From DATLYF01 sp035575095 (GTDB lineage: Bacteria > Pseudomonadota > Gammaproteobacteria > Competibacterales > Competibacteraceae): a stretch of DNA of 38,169 nt. This document shows, piece after piece, positions 7,841-15,612 of this stretch; within the stretch, counting starts at the first letter, position 1, and the number at the start of each line of letters is the position of its first letter. The DNA is taken from NCBI GenBank assembly GCA_035575095.1, contig DATLYF010000013.1, positions 1 through 38,169 on the forward strand. Reading direction: 5' to 3'. Under the pieces are notes generated by a model. The model was not told the origin of the DNA and did not search any database. It was given only the letters and a program-made list of their open reading frames with translations. The translations under genes and the position numbers were made by a program.

Positions 7841-8635
7841 ATGCTTACTCTTGCCAAGATTCGTCCACCAGCCGTCGCCGGTCTGTTCTATCCCCTCGAC
7901 CCCCACGAATTGCGCCGCGAGTTGCAGGCTTATCTTGCCGCCGTGCGCGACCCCGGTTCGCCGCCCAAAGCCATGATCGTGCCCCATGCCGGCTACATCT
8001 ACTCCGGCCCGATAGCAGCCACGGCCTATGCCCGATTGCGGCCGGCGGCGGCGCAGATCCGCCGCGTGGTCCTGCTCGGTCCCAGCCACCGGGTGGGCTT
8101 CCAGGGACTGGCCGCCAGCGCCATGGAAGCCTTCGCCACGCCGCTCGGCACCGTACCCCTGGACCGCGAGGGTGTGGAGCTGGCGCTTGGCCTGCCCGAG
8201 GTGGTCACCCTAGAGGCCGCCCACGCCCACGAACACAGCCTGGAGGTGCAACTGCCCTTCCTGCAGGTGTTACTGGACGACTTCCGCCTGGTGCCGCTAG
8301 TGGTAGGCGATGCCGGTGCCGCTACCGTCGGGCGCGTGCTGGAGGCGCTGTGGGGTGGACCGGAAACACTGATCGTGATCAGTTCCGATCTCAGCCACTA
8401 CGAGGATTACGCCAGCGCCTGCCGCCATGACAGCGCCACCAGCGCGGCCATCGCGGCGCTGCGCTACGAGGACCTGGATTACCATGACGCCTGCGGCCGC
8501 AACCCCATCGCCGGCCTGCTGTGGCTGGCACGGCGCCGCGGCCTGGCAGTAGAACTCCTGGATTTGCGCAACTCCGGCGACACTGCCGGTCCGCGCGACC
8601 GGGTGGTGGGCTATGGCGCCTATGCCCTGCACTGA
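7841..8635 (+). CDS. amrB: AmmeMemoRadiSam system protein B (Memo family)
   Basis: 264-residue Memo-like protein, structurally related to class III extradiol dioxygenases and metal-binding. IRPPAVAGLFYP at the N-terminus, MIVPHAGYIYSGPIAATAY, VVLLGPSHRVGF, EHSLEVQLPFLQ and VISSDLSHYEDY are all family landmarks; the His residues in PHAGY, GPSH and HEHSLE line the metal site. The start at 7841 gives the family N-terminus and has GAGG ten bases upstream; an earlier GTG at 7796 adds unrelated residues. amrA overlaps its 3' end by 23 bases, so translation is probably coupled. Confidence 0.94.
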   Translation: MLTLAKIRPPAVAGLFYPLDPHELRRELQAYLAAVRDPGSPPKAMIVPHAGYIYSGPIAATAYARLRPAAAQIRRVVLLGPSHRVGFQGLAASAMEAFATPLGTVPLDREGVELALGLPEVVTLEAAHAHEHSLEVQLPFLQVLLDDFRLVPLVVGDAGAATVGRVLEALWGGPETLIVISSDLSHYEDYASACRHDSATSAAIAALRYEDLDYHDACGRNPIAGLLWLARRRGLAVELLDLRNSGDTAGPRDRVVGYGAYALH

Positions 8636-9212
8636 GCCGGAACTGAGCGAGGTCGAGCGTGCCACTCTGCTGGCGGTAGCCCGCCAGTCCATATTGCTCG
8701 GCCTGGAAGGCCAGCGCCTGCTCCCGCCGGTGGACGATTACCCGCCGCTGCTGCGCGAGCATCGCGCCAGCTTCGTCACCCTGGAGCGGGAGGGGGATCT
8801 GCGCGGCTGCATCGGCACCCTGCAAGCGCGCCAACCGCTGGTGCGGGACGTATCCGAGCATGCCCACGCCGCCGCCTTCGCCGATCCCCGCTTCCTGCCG
8901 CTCACGCGCGCGGAATTGAGCGGGCTTGAGCTGCATATCTCGGTGCTGTCGCCGCTGACGCCGCTCCTCTTCGCCGACGAGCACGACCTGCTGCGCCAGT
9001 TACGCCCCGGTATCGACGGCCTGGTGCTGCGCCTCGGACGGCAGCACGCCACCTTCCTGCCCTCGGTGTGGGAGCATCTGCCCGAGCCGCGCCGCTTCCT
9101 CGCCCAGCTCAAGCGCAAGGCCGGTCTGCCGACAGACTTCTGGTCCGACGAGTTGTGCGTCGAACGCTACACCGTGGAGATCTTCAGCGATCCGCGACTG
9201 TTCGCTGCCTGA
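8613..9212 (+). CDS. amrA: AmmeMemoRadiSam system protein A (AMMECR1 family)
   Basis: 199-residue AMMECR1-domain protein. The hallmark LRGCIGTL (about residues 65-72) and the following QPLVRDVSEHAHAAAFADPRF are clear, as is LELHISVLSPLTPL. Function is unknown; the human homologue AMMECR1 is likewise of uncertain function. The start at 8613 overlaps the end of amrB; the ATG at 8622 is a possible alternative. The 3' end overlaps the convergent glycosyltransferase gene by 29 bases. Confidence 0.93.
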   Translation: MAPMPCTEPELSEVERATLLAVARQSILLGLEGQRLLPPVDDYPPLLREHRASFVTLEREGDLRGCIGTLQARQPLVRDVSEHAHAAAFADPRFLPLTRAELSGLELHISVLSPLTPLLFADEHDLLRQLRPGIDGLVLRLGRQHATFLPSVWEHLPEPRRFLAQLKRKAGLPTDFWSDELCVERYTVEIFSDPRLFAA

Positions 9213-9810
9213 GCCGACGCACATCGGTCGGCCGATCCACGTCCCAGCGGGTGGGCAGCTCGACCCAGTCCAGCCCGGCCCGGTGCAGCCGCGCCCGGGT
9301 CGCAGGCAATACCCGCGGTGTGCTCCAGCGGATACCGCGGAACAGTGCAGGTCTTGCCCGGCGCAGACCGAGCAACACATAACCTCCATCTTCGGCCGGC
9401 CCCAATACTGCCTCCCGCCCCTGAGCCAGTGCGTCCAGGGCCTGGGCGAGATCGCCCACCGTCAGAGAGGCGCAGTCGCCACCGATGAGCAGCGCATATT
9501 CGCCTCGCCGCAGCGCAGCGCGCAGGGCGTGATCCATGCGCCGCCCCAGATCGGTCCCGTGCTGGCGGTGCAGACTCACACCGAACTCGCGCCGGCAGCG
9601 TGCAAAGAAGGGATGGCCGCGCTCGTCTGCCACCCACAGTTCCACCGGACACAAACCGGCCCGCGCCAGCCCGGCCAGCCGCTCGCGCAGCAGCTCGCGG
9701 TACAGCCGTGTCGCACCGCGCTTGCCGTAGCGCCGCGCCAGCCGGGTTTTGACCCGTCCCGGCCGTGGGGCCTTGGCGAACACCAGGATACGTCCAGCGG
9801 GATAGCGCAC
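9184..9810 (-). CDS. TIGR04282-type (DUF2064) glycosyltransferase
   Basis: 208-residue GT-A-fold protein. ILVFAKAPRPGRVKTRLA near the N-terminus is the nucleotide-sugar-binding start of this family, related to CobY/MobA-like folds. IGGDCASLT provides the metal-binding acidic region and PAEDGGYVLLGL the conserved core. Family members are annotated as glycosyltransferases, some linked to arsenosugar biosynthesis; nothing here shows that substrate. The GTG at 9810 is preferred because GAGGAGGGAC sits immediately upstream; a TTG at 9840 is the alternative. It runs convergent to and overlaps amrA. Confidence 0.82.
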   Translation of the reverse strand: MRYPAGRILVFAKAPRPGRVKTRLARRYGKRGATRLYRELLRERLAGLARAGLCPVELWVADERGHPFFARCRREFGVSLHRQHGTDLGRRMDHALRAALRRGEYALLIGGDCASLTVGDLAQALDALAQGREAVLGPAEDGGYVLLGLRRARPALFRGIRWSTPRVLPATRARLHRAGLDWVELPTRWDVDRPTDVRRLRQRTVADR

Positions 9811-9903
9811 CGTCCCTCCTCGTCCCAAGCTCTGGTTCAAGTATCAACGATGATACGGGGCATCGACTGGGAGAAAAAATGCGTTGGGGGTATGGCGCAA
9901 CGC

Positions 9904-9932
9904 CGCGGGCCGCGTTATTATTGCGGCCCGCG
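9904..9932 (+). promoter_or_regulatory. Perfect 10-bp inverted repeat overlapping the tRNA-Ala promoter
   Basis: CGCGGGCCGC (9904-9913) and GCGGCCCGCG (9923-9932) form a perfect stem around loop GTTATTATT. The loop contains TATTAT (9916-9921), a plausible -10 box placed to start transcription shortly before tRNA-Ala at 9941. The right arm would be a GC-rich discriminator, as is common at stringently controlled stable-RNA promoters. A good -35 box was not seen. Confidence 0.45.
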
Positions 9933-9940
9933 ATTGACGT

Positions 9941-10016
9941 GGGGCTGTAGCTCAGTTGGGAGAGCGCGACAATCGCACTGTCGAGGTCAGGGGTTCGATT
10001 CCCCTCAGCTCCACCA
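9941..10016 (+). tRNA. tRNA-Ala(CGC)
   Basis: 76-base tRNA with encoded CCA. The acceptor GGGGCTG/CAGCTCC contains the G3-U70 wobble pair that marks alanine identity. The anticodon stem CGACA/TGTCG encloses loop ATCGCAC with anticodon CGC. The T-arm is AGGGG TTCGATT CCCCT. Confidence 0.96.
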
Positions 10017-10063
10017 CCCTTCCCAGGTTCACAGCAAGATCCACGGGCTAGTACGATCCCCTC

Positions 10064-10140
10064 GCCCCGGTAGCTCAGGTGGATAGAGCGTCCCCCTCCT
10101 AAGGGGAAGGTCAGCCGTTCAAGTCGGCTCCGGGGCGCCA
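10064..10140 (+). tRNA. tRNA-Arg(CCT)
   Basis: 77-base tRNA with encoded CCA. The acceptor GCCCCGG pairs with CCGGGGC, the discriminator is G, and the anticodon loop CTCCTAA gives CCT. It is 47 bases after tRNA-Ala and probably co-transcribed. The accessory-looking region begins directly after it, so its 3' end is a candidate integration site, but no second copy of the 3' end was spotted in the window. Confidence 0.95.
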
Positions 10141-10274
10141 ATTTTTATAAACAAGTGGTTGACACCGCCCCATCACTTTCCTTCGACTCCCTGCGCAGCA
10201 CTCGGTGACCAGATCGTGACATACCGGGCAGACGAGCCACTGCCGCGCCATACGTCACCGCTCTTCGATCGGTC

Positions 10275-10545
10275 TCAGAGCCGCTGCAGCGGCACGCGGG
10301 TGTCGGCGAGTGCGACGGGCTCGAGCACCTTGCCCTGGCGCATCCACTTGCGGGCGATGCTGATGTTGCGCCTGGCATCGATGGCGATTACCGCACACGG
10401 GCGCCGGCCGAGGATCTACAGGGTGACGTCGTACTGGTCGGACCAGAACCAGGGGATCGCGTCGTAGACCTCTTCCGCTCCCAGCACAGCCTTGGCGACG
10501 ACGATCGCCTGGTTCTGGGCATTGGCCTAGGACTCCAGCCGCAGC
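10275..10545 (-). pseudogene. C-terminal remnant of a ferredoxin (NAD/FAD) reductase
   Basis: The minus-strand frame reads ANAQNQAIVVAKAVLGA, then YDAIPWFWSDQYDVTL, and after a stop ILGRRPCAVIAIDARRNISI, ending VALADTRVPLQRL. The E(S)xANAQNQA and PWFWSDQYD stretches are characteristic of the C-terminal region of FAD-dependent ferredoxin reductases that serve Rieske oxygenases and P450s. Two in-frame TAG codons (one where a Trp is expected before ANAQ, one after DVTL), a deletion after VTL and absence of the FAD and NAD domains show it is dead. It trails the amidohydrolase operon and may be its former last gene. Confidence 0.75.
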
Positions 10546-10582
10546 CGCGCGAGGCCGTAGGTCCGCCGTCTACTTGTCATCG

Positions 10583-12064
10583 TCAGCGCTCGGAAGATGA
10601 CGCCCGCATCGGGAAGGACGGCTTGAAGATCTGCTCGACCGGCGGGTGCAGGTGGGTGCGCTCCGAATAGGACGCTCGCAGCTTGTCGTACTGGCGCTGG
10701 GCGCGCTGGTGCAACTCCTCCAGCGCGATGCCCGGGATCTGCCCGTCCTCCATGACGGTGCGGCCGTTGACGATGACCATCTTGAAGTCGCGGCCGGTGC
10801 CGTTCATCACCATAGTCTGGATGGGATCGACCAGCTGCCCCAGGTGGTAGCTCGACAGGTCGAAGACCGTGATGTCGGCCTTGGCACCCGGCGCCAGCCG
10901 GCCCAGATCCGGGCGGCCCAGGGCCTGGGCGCCGCCTAGCGTCGCCGCGTTGTAGTAGTCGGCGGCGCTGCACGCATCGGGGGCGTCCTCGACGAGCCGG
11001 GTCAGCATGATGCCGACATGCATGTTCTGGATGAAATCGGGCGGATAGGTGTCCGTGCCCAGGCCGATGTTGATGCCGCGGCGGCGGAACTTGGTGAAGC
11101 TGTTCATGACCTTGCCGTGGCGTCCGAACACGATGAGGCAATGCACCAGGGTCGCGCCGGCGCCGGCGAGCAGCCCGAGCTCGCGCTCGATTCCCTCCGC
11201 CGTGGGCTGAGCACCGCCCAGGAACACGCCGTGGGGGAGCAGCGCCCGGGGACTGAGGAAGTCCAGTTCGGCCAGCAGCTCGAGGGAGGACTTGCCGAAG
11301 CGCTCATGGACGGTGTCGACCTCAAGCTGCGACTGGCAGCAGTGCAGGCGCACCGGGCAGCCCAGCTCGGCGCTGGCCGCGGCGGTGCGCTGCAGCAGCT
11401 CGACGGTGCAGCACTCGATCCGATCCGGTGCCAGCATCGCCCGGATCAGTCCGCCATGGCGCCCGTCGAAGGCCCGGGCGAAGGCGATGGCATCTTCCAG
11501 ACCGCGCAGGCCCCGCGCCTCGTTCCAGTGGATGCCGAGGCGGCCGTCGGGGTGGACCACCGACAGGCCGGTGCGGTAGGCCGGGCCGAGATAGACGCGC
11601 AGGCCGAGCTCGGCGGCGATATCGGCGGCATGGGCGAACTCCTCGTAGGTCTCCGCCCATTCTCGGTACAGCAGCGAGGTGATGGGCAGCGCCGTGGTCA
11701 CGCCGTTGCGCAGCAACTGCACGAAGGCGTAGCGCTTCTTGAAGTCCTCCTCCGCGGCGCTGTAGACCTCGCGCGGGCCGCGCTCGACGTAGGTGCTGGC
11801 CCAGATCCGGCCATGCTTCCAGCCGGGCGAGTTGTCGAAGCCGAGCACGGTGGAATCGAGGTCGGCCAGCGCATCCAGGTCGATGAAGCCCGGCCCGACG
11901 ATGGCATTGCCGGCGTCGATGGTGCGGTCGACCGGGTGCGGATAAGCGAAGCCGGTGAAGACGATGGTGTCGTTCTCGAAGACTACCTCGCCGTTCTCCA
12001 GGATCTCGTGCTGCTCCCCGTCAAAGGCAATGACGTAGCGGCCGGTGATACGGGTTGTCGCCAT
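10583..12064 (-). CDS. Amidohydrolase-superfamily protein (chlorohydrolase/TrzA-like) lacking the HxH motif
   Basis: 493 residues. The N-terminal beta-sandwich half (ITGRYVIAFDGEQHEILENG) and C-terminal PGAKADITVFDL show the ATZ/TRZ-type layout. Metal-site candidates are HCCQSQLEV, ALLPHGVFLGG and GTDTYPPD. The strand-1 motif, normally GFIDxHxH, reads GFIDLDALADLD (residues 59-70), so both usual metal His residues are missing. I believe relatives share this change, which would make it a distinct subfamily; substrate unknown. The ATG at 12064 follows GGAGGG. It is 14 bases downstream of the next amidohydrolase gene, in the same operon. Confidence 0.8.
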   Translation of the reverse strand: MATTRITGRYVIAFDGEQHEILENGEVVFENDTIVFTGFAYPHPVDRTIDAGNAIVGPGFIDLDALADLDSTVLGFDNSPGWKHGRIWASTYVERGPREVYSAAEEDFKKRYAFVQLLRNGVTTALPITSLLYREWAETYEEFAHAADIAAELGLRVYLGPAYRTGLSVVHPDGRLGIHWNEARGLRGLEDAIAFARAFDGRHGGLIRAMLAPDRIECCTVELLQRTAAASAELGCPVRLHCCQSQLEVDTVHERFGKSSLELLAELDFLSPRALLPHGVFLGGAQPTAEGIERELGLLAGAGATLVHCLIVFGRHGKVMNSFTKFRRRGINIGLGTDTYPPDFIQNMHVGIMLTRLVEDAPDACSAADYYNAATLGGAQALGRPDLGRLAPGAKADITVFDLSSYHLGQLVDPIQTMVMNGTGRDFKMVIVNGRTVMEDGQIPGIALEELHQRAQRQYDKLRASYSERTHLHPPVEQIFKPSFPMRASSSER

Positions 12065-12078
12065 GCGCGCTCCCTCCC

Positions 12079-13272
12079 TCACAGCAGGCAGCGGCCGTCA
12101 GCGGCCACCACGCGCCCGTTGTTGACCACGCAGGGCCTGGGATCGCGGTTCATCATCGCCTGCACGCGGGTCTCGCCGGCCACCAGCACGAAGTCGGCGC
12201 GACAGCCCGGCTCCAGGCCATAACCCTCGACGCCCATCACCCGGGCCCCGCCGTAGGTGACGATATCCAGCACCATCTCCAGGTCCTCGTCGCGGCGCAA
12301 GTTGCTGCGGAAGCCGAGCAGCATGGCCCGCTCCAGCATATCGGCATTGCCGTACGGGCCCCAGGCGTCGCGGATGCCGTCCGAGCCGCAGCAGATCTCC
12401 ACCCCGGCCTCGCGCAGCCGCTTGAGCGGCGGAAAGGCGTAGTTGCCAGGGCCGTGGGTCATGATGGCGATGCGGTTTTCCAGGAGCAGTTCGATGAGCT
12501 GCTGCAGATAGGCCTCCTCTACCATGCCCAGGCAGAAGGCGTGACTGATGGTGACCCGGCCCTGCAGGCCGAGCGCGCGGGTACGCTCGGCGATCAGCTC
12601 GACGGCGAAGGCCCCGAGCATGCCCGGCTCGTGCAGGTGGATGTCCACCCCCACCCCGTGACGCTCGGCGATGCCAAAGATGGTATCGAGATGCCCGACC
12701 GGGTCGCGGTCGATGCTGGAAGGGTCGATGCCGCCGATGAGATCGGCGCCCGCTCTGATCGCCTCCTCCAGCAGCTCGACGGTGCCCGGACGGATCAGCA
12801 TGCCGCTCTGCGGGAAGGCGACCAGTTGCAAGGTCATGCTGTCGCGGAACTGTTCCTTGGTGGCCAGCACGCCTTCCAGGTGCGCCAGCCCGATCTCGGT
12901 ATCGATGTCGACGTGGCTACGGATGTGGGTGGTGCCCTTGCTGATCGCCAGCCGCACTTGGTTGGCGGACTGCTGTTGCGGTGACAGCTTGAGCTCTCGC
13001 CGCAGGCGCCGTTCGTTCTCGATCTTGTCGATCAGTCGCGGACCGGCTTGGTGACGCTGCCAGGGCAGCCCCCACAGAGTCTTGTCGATGTGAGTGTGGG
13101 CATCGACCAGGCCGGGCAGCAGGATATGGCCGGCGCCATCGATCACCGTCGCATCGGCGCTTGCAGCCGAGAGGCCGGAGCCGATCTCGCGGATCCGCCC
13201 GTCGACCACTCTGATATCGGTTGCCGCCGCCTCCAGCGGGCGGACGTTCTTGACCAAGAGTTCACGTGTCAT
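12079..13272 (-). CDS. Cytosine-deaminase-like amidohydrolase
   Basis: 397-residue amidohydrolase of the CodA-like group. The metal motif HTH (residues 59-61, in GLVDAHTHIDKTLWG) is intact, followed by HIRSHVDID, VDIHLHEPG, TISHAFCLG and CGSDGIRDAWGPYG, which supply the remaining His and Asp ligands. VRPLEAAATDI...GSG and PGCRADFVLV form the small beta domain. It probably hydrolyses an exocyclic amine or cyclic amide; the exact substrate cannot be read from sequence. The start at 13272 has AGGA about ten bases upstream. It belongs to the GntR-linked ABC transporter operon. Confidence 0.85.
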   Translation of the reverse strand: MTRELLVKNVRPLEAAATDIRVVDGRIREIGSGLSAASADATVIDGAGHILLPGLVDAHTHIDKTLWGLPWQRHQAGPRLIDKIENERRLRRELKLSPQQQSANQVRLAISKGTTHIRSHVDIDTEIGLAHLEGVLATKEQFRDSMTLQLVAFPQSGMLIRPGTVELLEEAIRAGADLIGGIDPSSIDRDPVGHLDTIFGIAERHGVGVDIHLHEPGMLGAFAVELIAERTRALGLQGRVTISHAFCLGMVEEAYLQQLIELLLENRIAIMTHGPGNYAFPPLKRLREAGVEICCGSDGIRDAWGPYGNADMLERAMLLGFRSNLRRDEDLEMVLDIVTYGGARVMGVEGYGLEPGCRADFVLVAGETRVQAMMNRDPRPCVVNNGRVVAADGRCLL

Positions 13273-13390
13273 CGTTATCGGGTTCCTATGAGTCATCAAA
13301 CCGCCGGGCGCTCCCGCCGCAACCGGCTCTGCCCCCAGAAGCCCTCGGGGGGTTGCAGGAGTCTGCCCCGGTGGCGAAATGGGTCAGGCG

Positions 13391-13757
13391 CTAGAGCGGC
13401 ATGTCGAGCGGATACAGGTGGGGCTTGCGCAGATCCACCAGGATGAGGTCGGCCCGCTTCCCCGCCTCCAGCGAACCGCTCACGTGGTCGAGCCCCAGGG
13501 CCCTGGCGGCATCGATGGTCCCCATCTCCAGCACCTTGCCGGGTGGCAGGTAGCTGGGATCGCAGCACCACCTTGCCAGTGGCATCGATGGTCCTCTCGG
13601 GCGCATAGCGCGCCGCCAGCGCTGCCGTCGCGCCGACGGCAATGATGCGCCCGTCGCGGACGGCCACCACACCGTCGTCGAGCACGCGCCGCGCAGGATC
13701 CATGGTGACCACGATGCCGTGGGTGATCAGGATGTCGGCCACTGCGATATCGCCCAT
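13391..13757 (-). pseudogene. Truncated amidohydrolase gene (internal deletion and frameshift)
   Basis: The gene start is well formed: GGAGG six bases before the ATG at 13757, then MGDIAVADILITHGIVVTMD and DGRIIAVGATAALAARYAPE. At about residue 64 the sequence jumps, in another frame, to the far C-terminal part: GKVLEMGTIDAARALGLDHV, LEAGKRADLILVDL, and a stop at 13391. The whole metal-binding barrel is gone. Head and tail are of ATZ/TRZ amidohydrolase type, so a third amidohydrolase once stood in this operon. Confidence 0.8.
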
Positions 13758-13793
13758 CCATAACCTCCGCTTGCTTGATCGCTGCAATCGGTA

Positions 13794-14429
13794 CTACTCG
13801 CTGCGCTCTTCCAAGCCGAGCCACTCCTCGTAGGTGATCCGCGGCAGCACGAACTGGCGCCTGGCCAAGAGGTAGGTATCGGCATGGAGACGGGCCAAGG
13901 GGTTGTATTCGGTCTCGCGCACGCGCAGCGTCTGGGGATCGATGAAGCGGTCGTGGACGTGCATGTACAGCACCTCACCGACGATGACCGAGCGGCTGGG
14001 AAACTCCAGGGTCTGGTAGGTCCGGCACTCCAGGGCGGCCGGCGCCTCGGCAATCCAGCCGGGGCCGATGGTGACGCTCGGCTCGAGGGTGAGTCCGGCC
14101 GCCTTCAGCTCATCGACATCGGGCGGAAACTCGATGGAGCAGGTGATCATCTTCTGGGCGATCGGCTCATCCACCAGGTTGACCACGAACTCGCCGCTAT
14201 CGCGGATGTTCTGCGTGGTGTCCTTGGGCCGGCCGTCGGGCCGATGCTGAATGCCGAGGATGATGATAGCCGGATCGTCGCCGAACACATTGAAGAAGCT
14301 CATGGGCGCGGCGTTGTTGATCCCGCTCAGGCTGCGCGTCGTCACCAAGGCGATCGGGCGCGGCACGATGAAGCTGACCAGCAGCTTGTAGCGCTCTTGT
14401 TTCGAGAGCCGGGAAAAGTCGAATTGCAT
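13794..14429 (-). CDS. Flavin reductase family protein (FMN-binding split barrel)
   Basis: 211-residue protein of the DIM6/NTAB flavin-reductase type. LLVSFIVPRPIALVTTRS, NNAAPMSFFNVFGDDPAIII, DTTQNIRDSGEFVVNLVDE and SVIVGEVLYMHVHD match the family order. It may supply reduced flavin to a monooxygenase or bind flavin itself; no partner oxygenase survives in the window, though a ferredoxin reductase remnant lies downstream. AGGTGAG sits five bases before the ATG. It is 44 bases after the second ATPase gene of the transporter. Confidence 0.88.
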   Translation of the reverse strand: MQFDFSRLSKQERYKLLVSFIVPRPIALVTTRSLSGINNAAPMSFFNVFGDDPAIIILGIQHRPDGRPKDTTQNIRDSGEFVVNLVDEPIAQKMITCSIEFPPDVDELKAAGLTLEPSVTIGPGWIAEAPAALECRTYQTLEFPSRSVIVGEVLYMHVHDRFIDPQTLRVRETEYNPLARLHADTYLLARRQFVLPRITYEEWLGLEERSE

Positions 14430-14473
14430 AGTCGCTCACCTGCTTGCGGAGTACCGCACCGCACCCTCGGCGT

Positions 14474-15598
14474 TCATCGACCGATCCCGTCGCAGGCTGC
14501 AGCCGCCAGGGGCAGCGGCCTGAGCTCCTGCTCGGGTGCGGTACGGACGTGGTCGGGCAAACGCCCCTCCTCGACCGCGTGGCAGGCCACCAGGGCGCCG
14601 TTCGCGGCACGGGTGACCGCGGGCACCTCGGTATGGCAGCGCGAGTTGGCGAACGGACAGCGCGGGTGGAACGAGCAGCCGCCGGGCGGCGTGATGGGAT
14701 TGGGCATCTCGCCCGCTACCGGGGTGCGCTGCCGACCGGTCATCTCCAGGTCCGGGATGGCATCCAGCAGCATGCGGGTATAGGGGTGCTGGGGGCTGTG
14801 GAACAGCGAGCGGGCCGGCGCCACCTCCACCAAACGTCCCAGGTACATCACCCCGACCCGGTCGGAAATGTAGTGGACCACCGCCAGGTTGTGGCTGATG
14901 AACAGATAGGTGAGCCGGTACTGCTGCTGCAGATCCTTAATCAGATTGAGGATCTGCGCCTGCACCGACACGTCCAGGGCCGAGGTCGGCTCGTCGCAGA
15001 CCAGGAACTCGGGCTGGCTGGCCAGTGCCCGAGCAATGGAGATGCGCTGGCGCTGGCCGCCGGAGAACTCGTGGGGATACTTGTTGCCGTCGGCGGCGGT
15101 GAGGCCGACCTGGGTGAGCAGTGCGCCGACCCGGTTGCGGATCACCTGCCGACCGTCCAGCAGACCGAACGCCGTGATCGGCTCGGCGATGATCTCGCGC
15201 ACCCGCCAGCGCGGATTGAGGCTGGCGTAGGGGTCCTGGAAGATCATCTGCATGCGCCGGCGCAGGGGTGCCATGGCCCGGCGGTCGAGTCCGCCGATGT
15301 CCACCCCGTCGAAGACGACGCGCCCTGCGGTGGGCGCATAGAGCCCTACCACCAGCCGTGCCATCGTCGACTTGCCGCAGCCGGATTCGCCCACCAGGCT
15401 GAGGGTCTCGCCGGCATCGATCTCGAAGCTGACACCGTCGACGGCCTTGAGCGTCATGCGCGCCTTGCCGCCCAGCAGGCGCTCGAGCAGCGGCGGGGAG
15501 ACATCGAAGTAGCGCTTGAGCGCCTCGACTCGCAGCAGCGGCCGGTTCACGACGGAGTCCGCCACGGCATTACGGATGGTATCGCGCAGTTCAGTCAT
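14474..15598 (-). CDS. Peptide/nickel-type ABC transporter ATP-binding protein (DppF/OppF-like)
   Basis: 374-residue ATPase. The Walker A motif GESGCGKS is at 70-77, the Q-loop lies in IFQDPYASLNP, signature FSGGQRQR is at 178-185 and Walker B LVCDEPTSALD at about 199-209. The C-terminal oligopeptide-transporter extension contains GGCSFHPRCPFANSRC, whose cysteines are typical of the family. The start at 15598 has GAGGAGG nine bases upstream; the frame is open further but overlaps the preceding gene. It pairs with the ATPase encoded 14 bases upstream. Confidence 0.92.
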   Translation of the reverse strand: MTELRDTIRNAVADSVVNRPLLRVEALKRYFDVSPPLLERLLGGKARMTLKAVDGVSFEIDAGETLSLVGESGCGKSTMARLVVGLYAPTAGRVVFDGVDIGGLDRRAMAPLRRRMQMIFQDPYASLNPRWRVREIIAEPITAFGLLDGRQVIRNRVGALLTQVGLTAADGNKYPHEFSGGQRQRISIARALASQPEFLVCDEPTSALDVSVQAQILNLIKDLQQQYRLTYLFISHNLAVVHYISDRVGVMYLGRLVEVAPARSLFHSPQHPYTRMLLDAIPDLEMTGRQRTPVAGEMPNPITPPGGCSFHPRCPFANSRCHTEVPAVTRAANGALVACHAVEEGRLPDHVRTAPEQELRPLPLAAAACDGIGR

Positions 15599-15612
15599 GG
15601 CTGCGCCCCTCC

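Noticed and set aside
10141..10160. ATTTTTATAA after tRNA-Arg as a terminator or attachment core
   Set aside because: No hairpin precedes it apart from the tRNA itself, and no matching second copy was found in the window.
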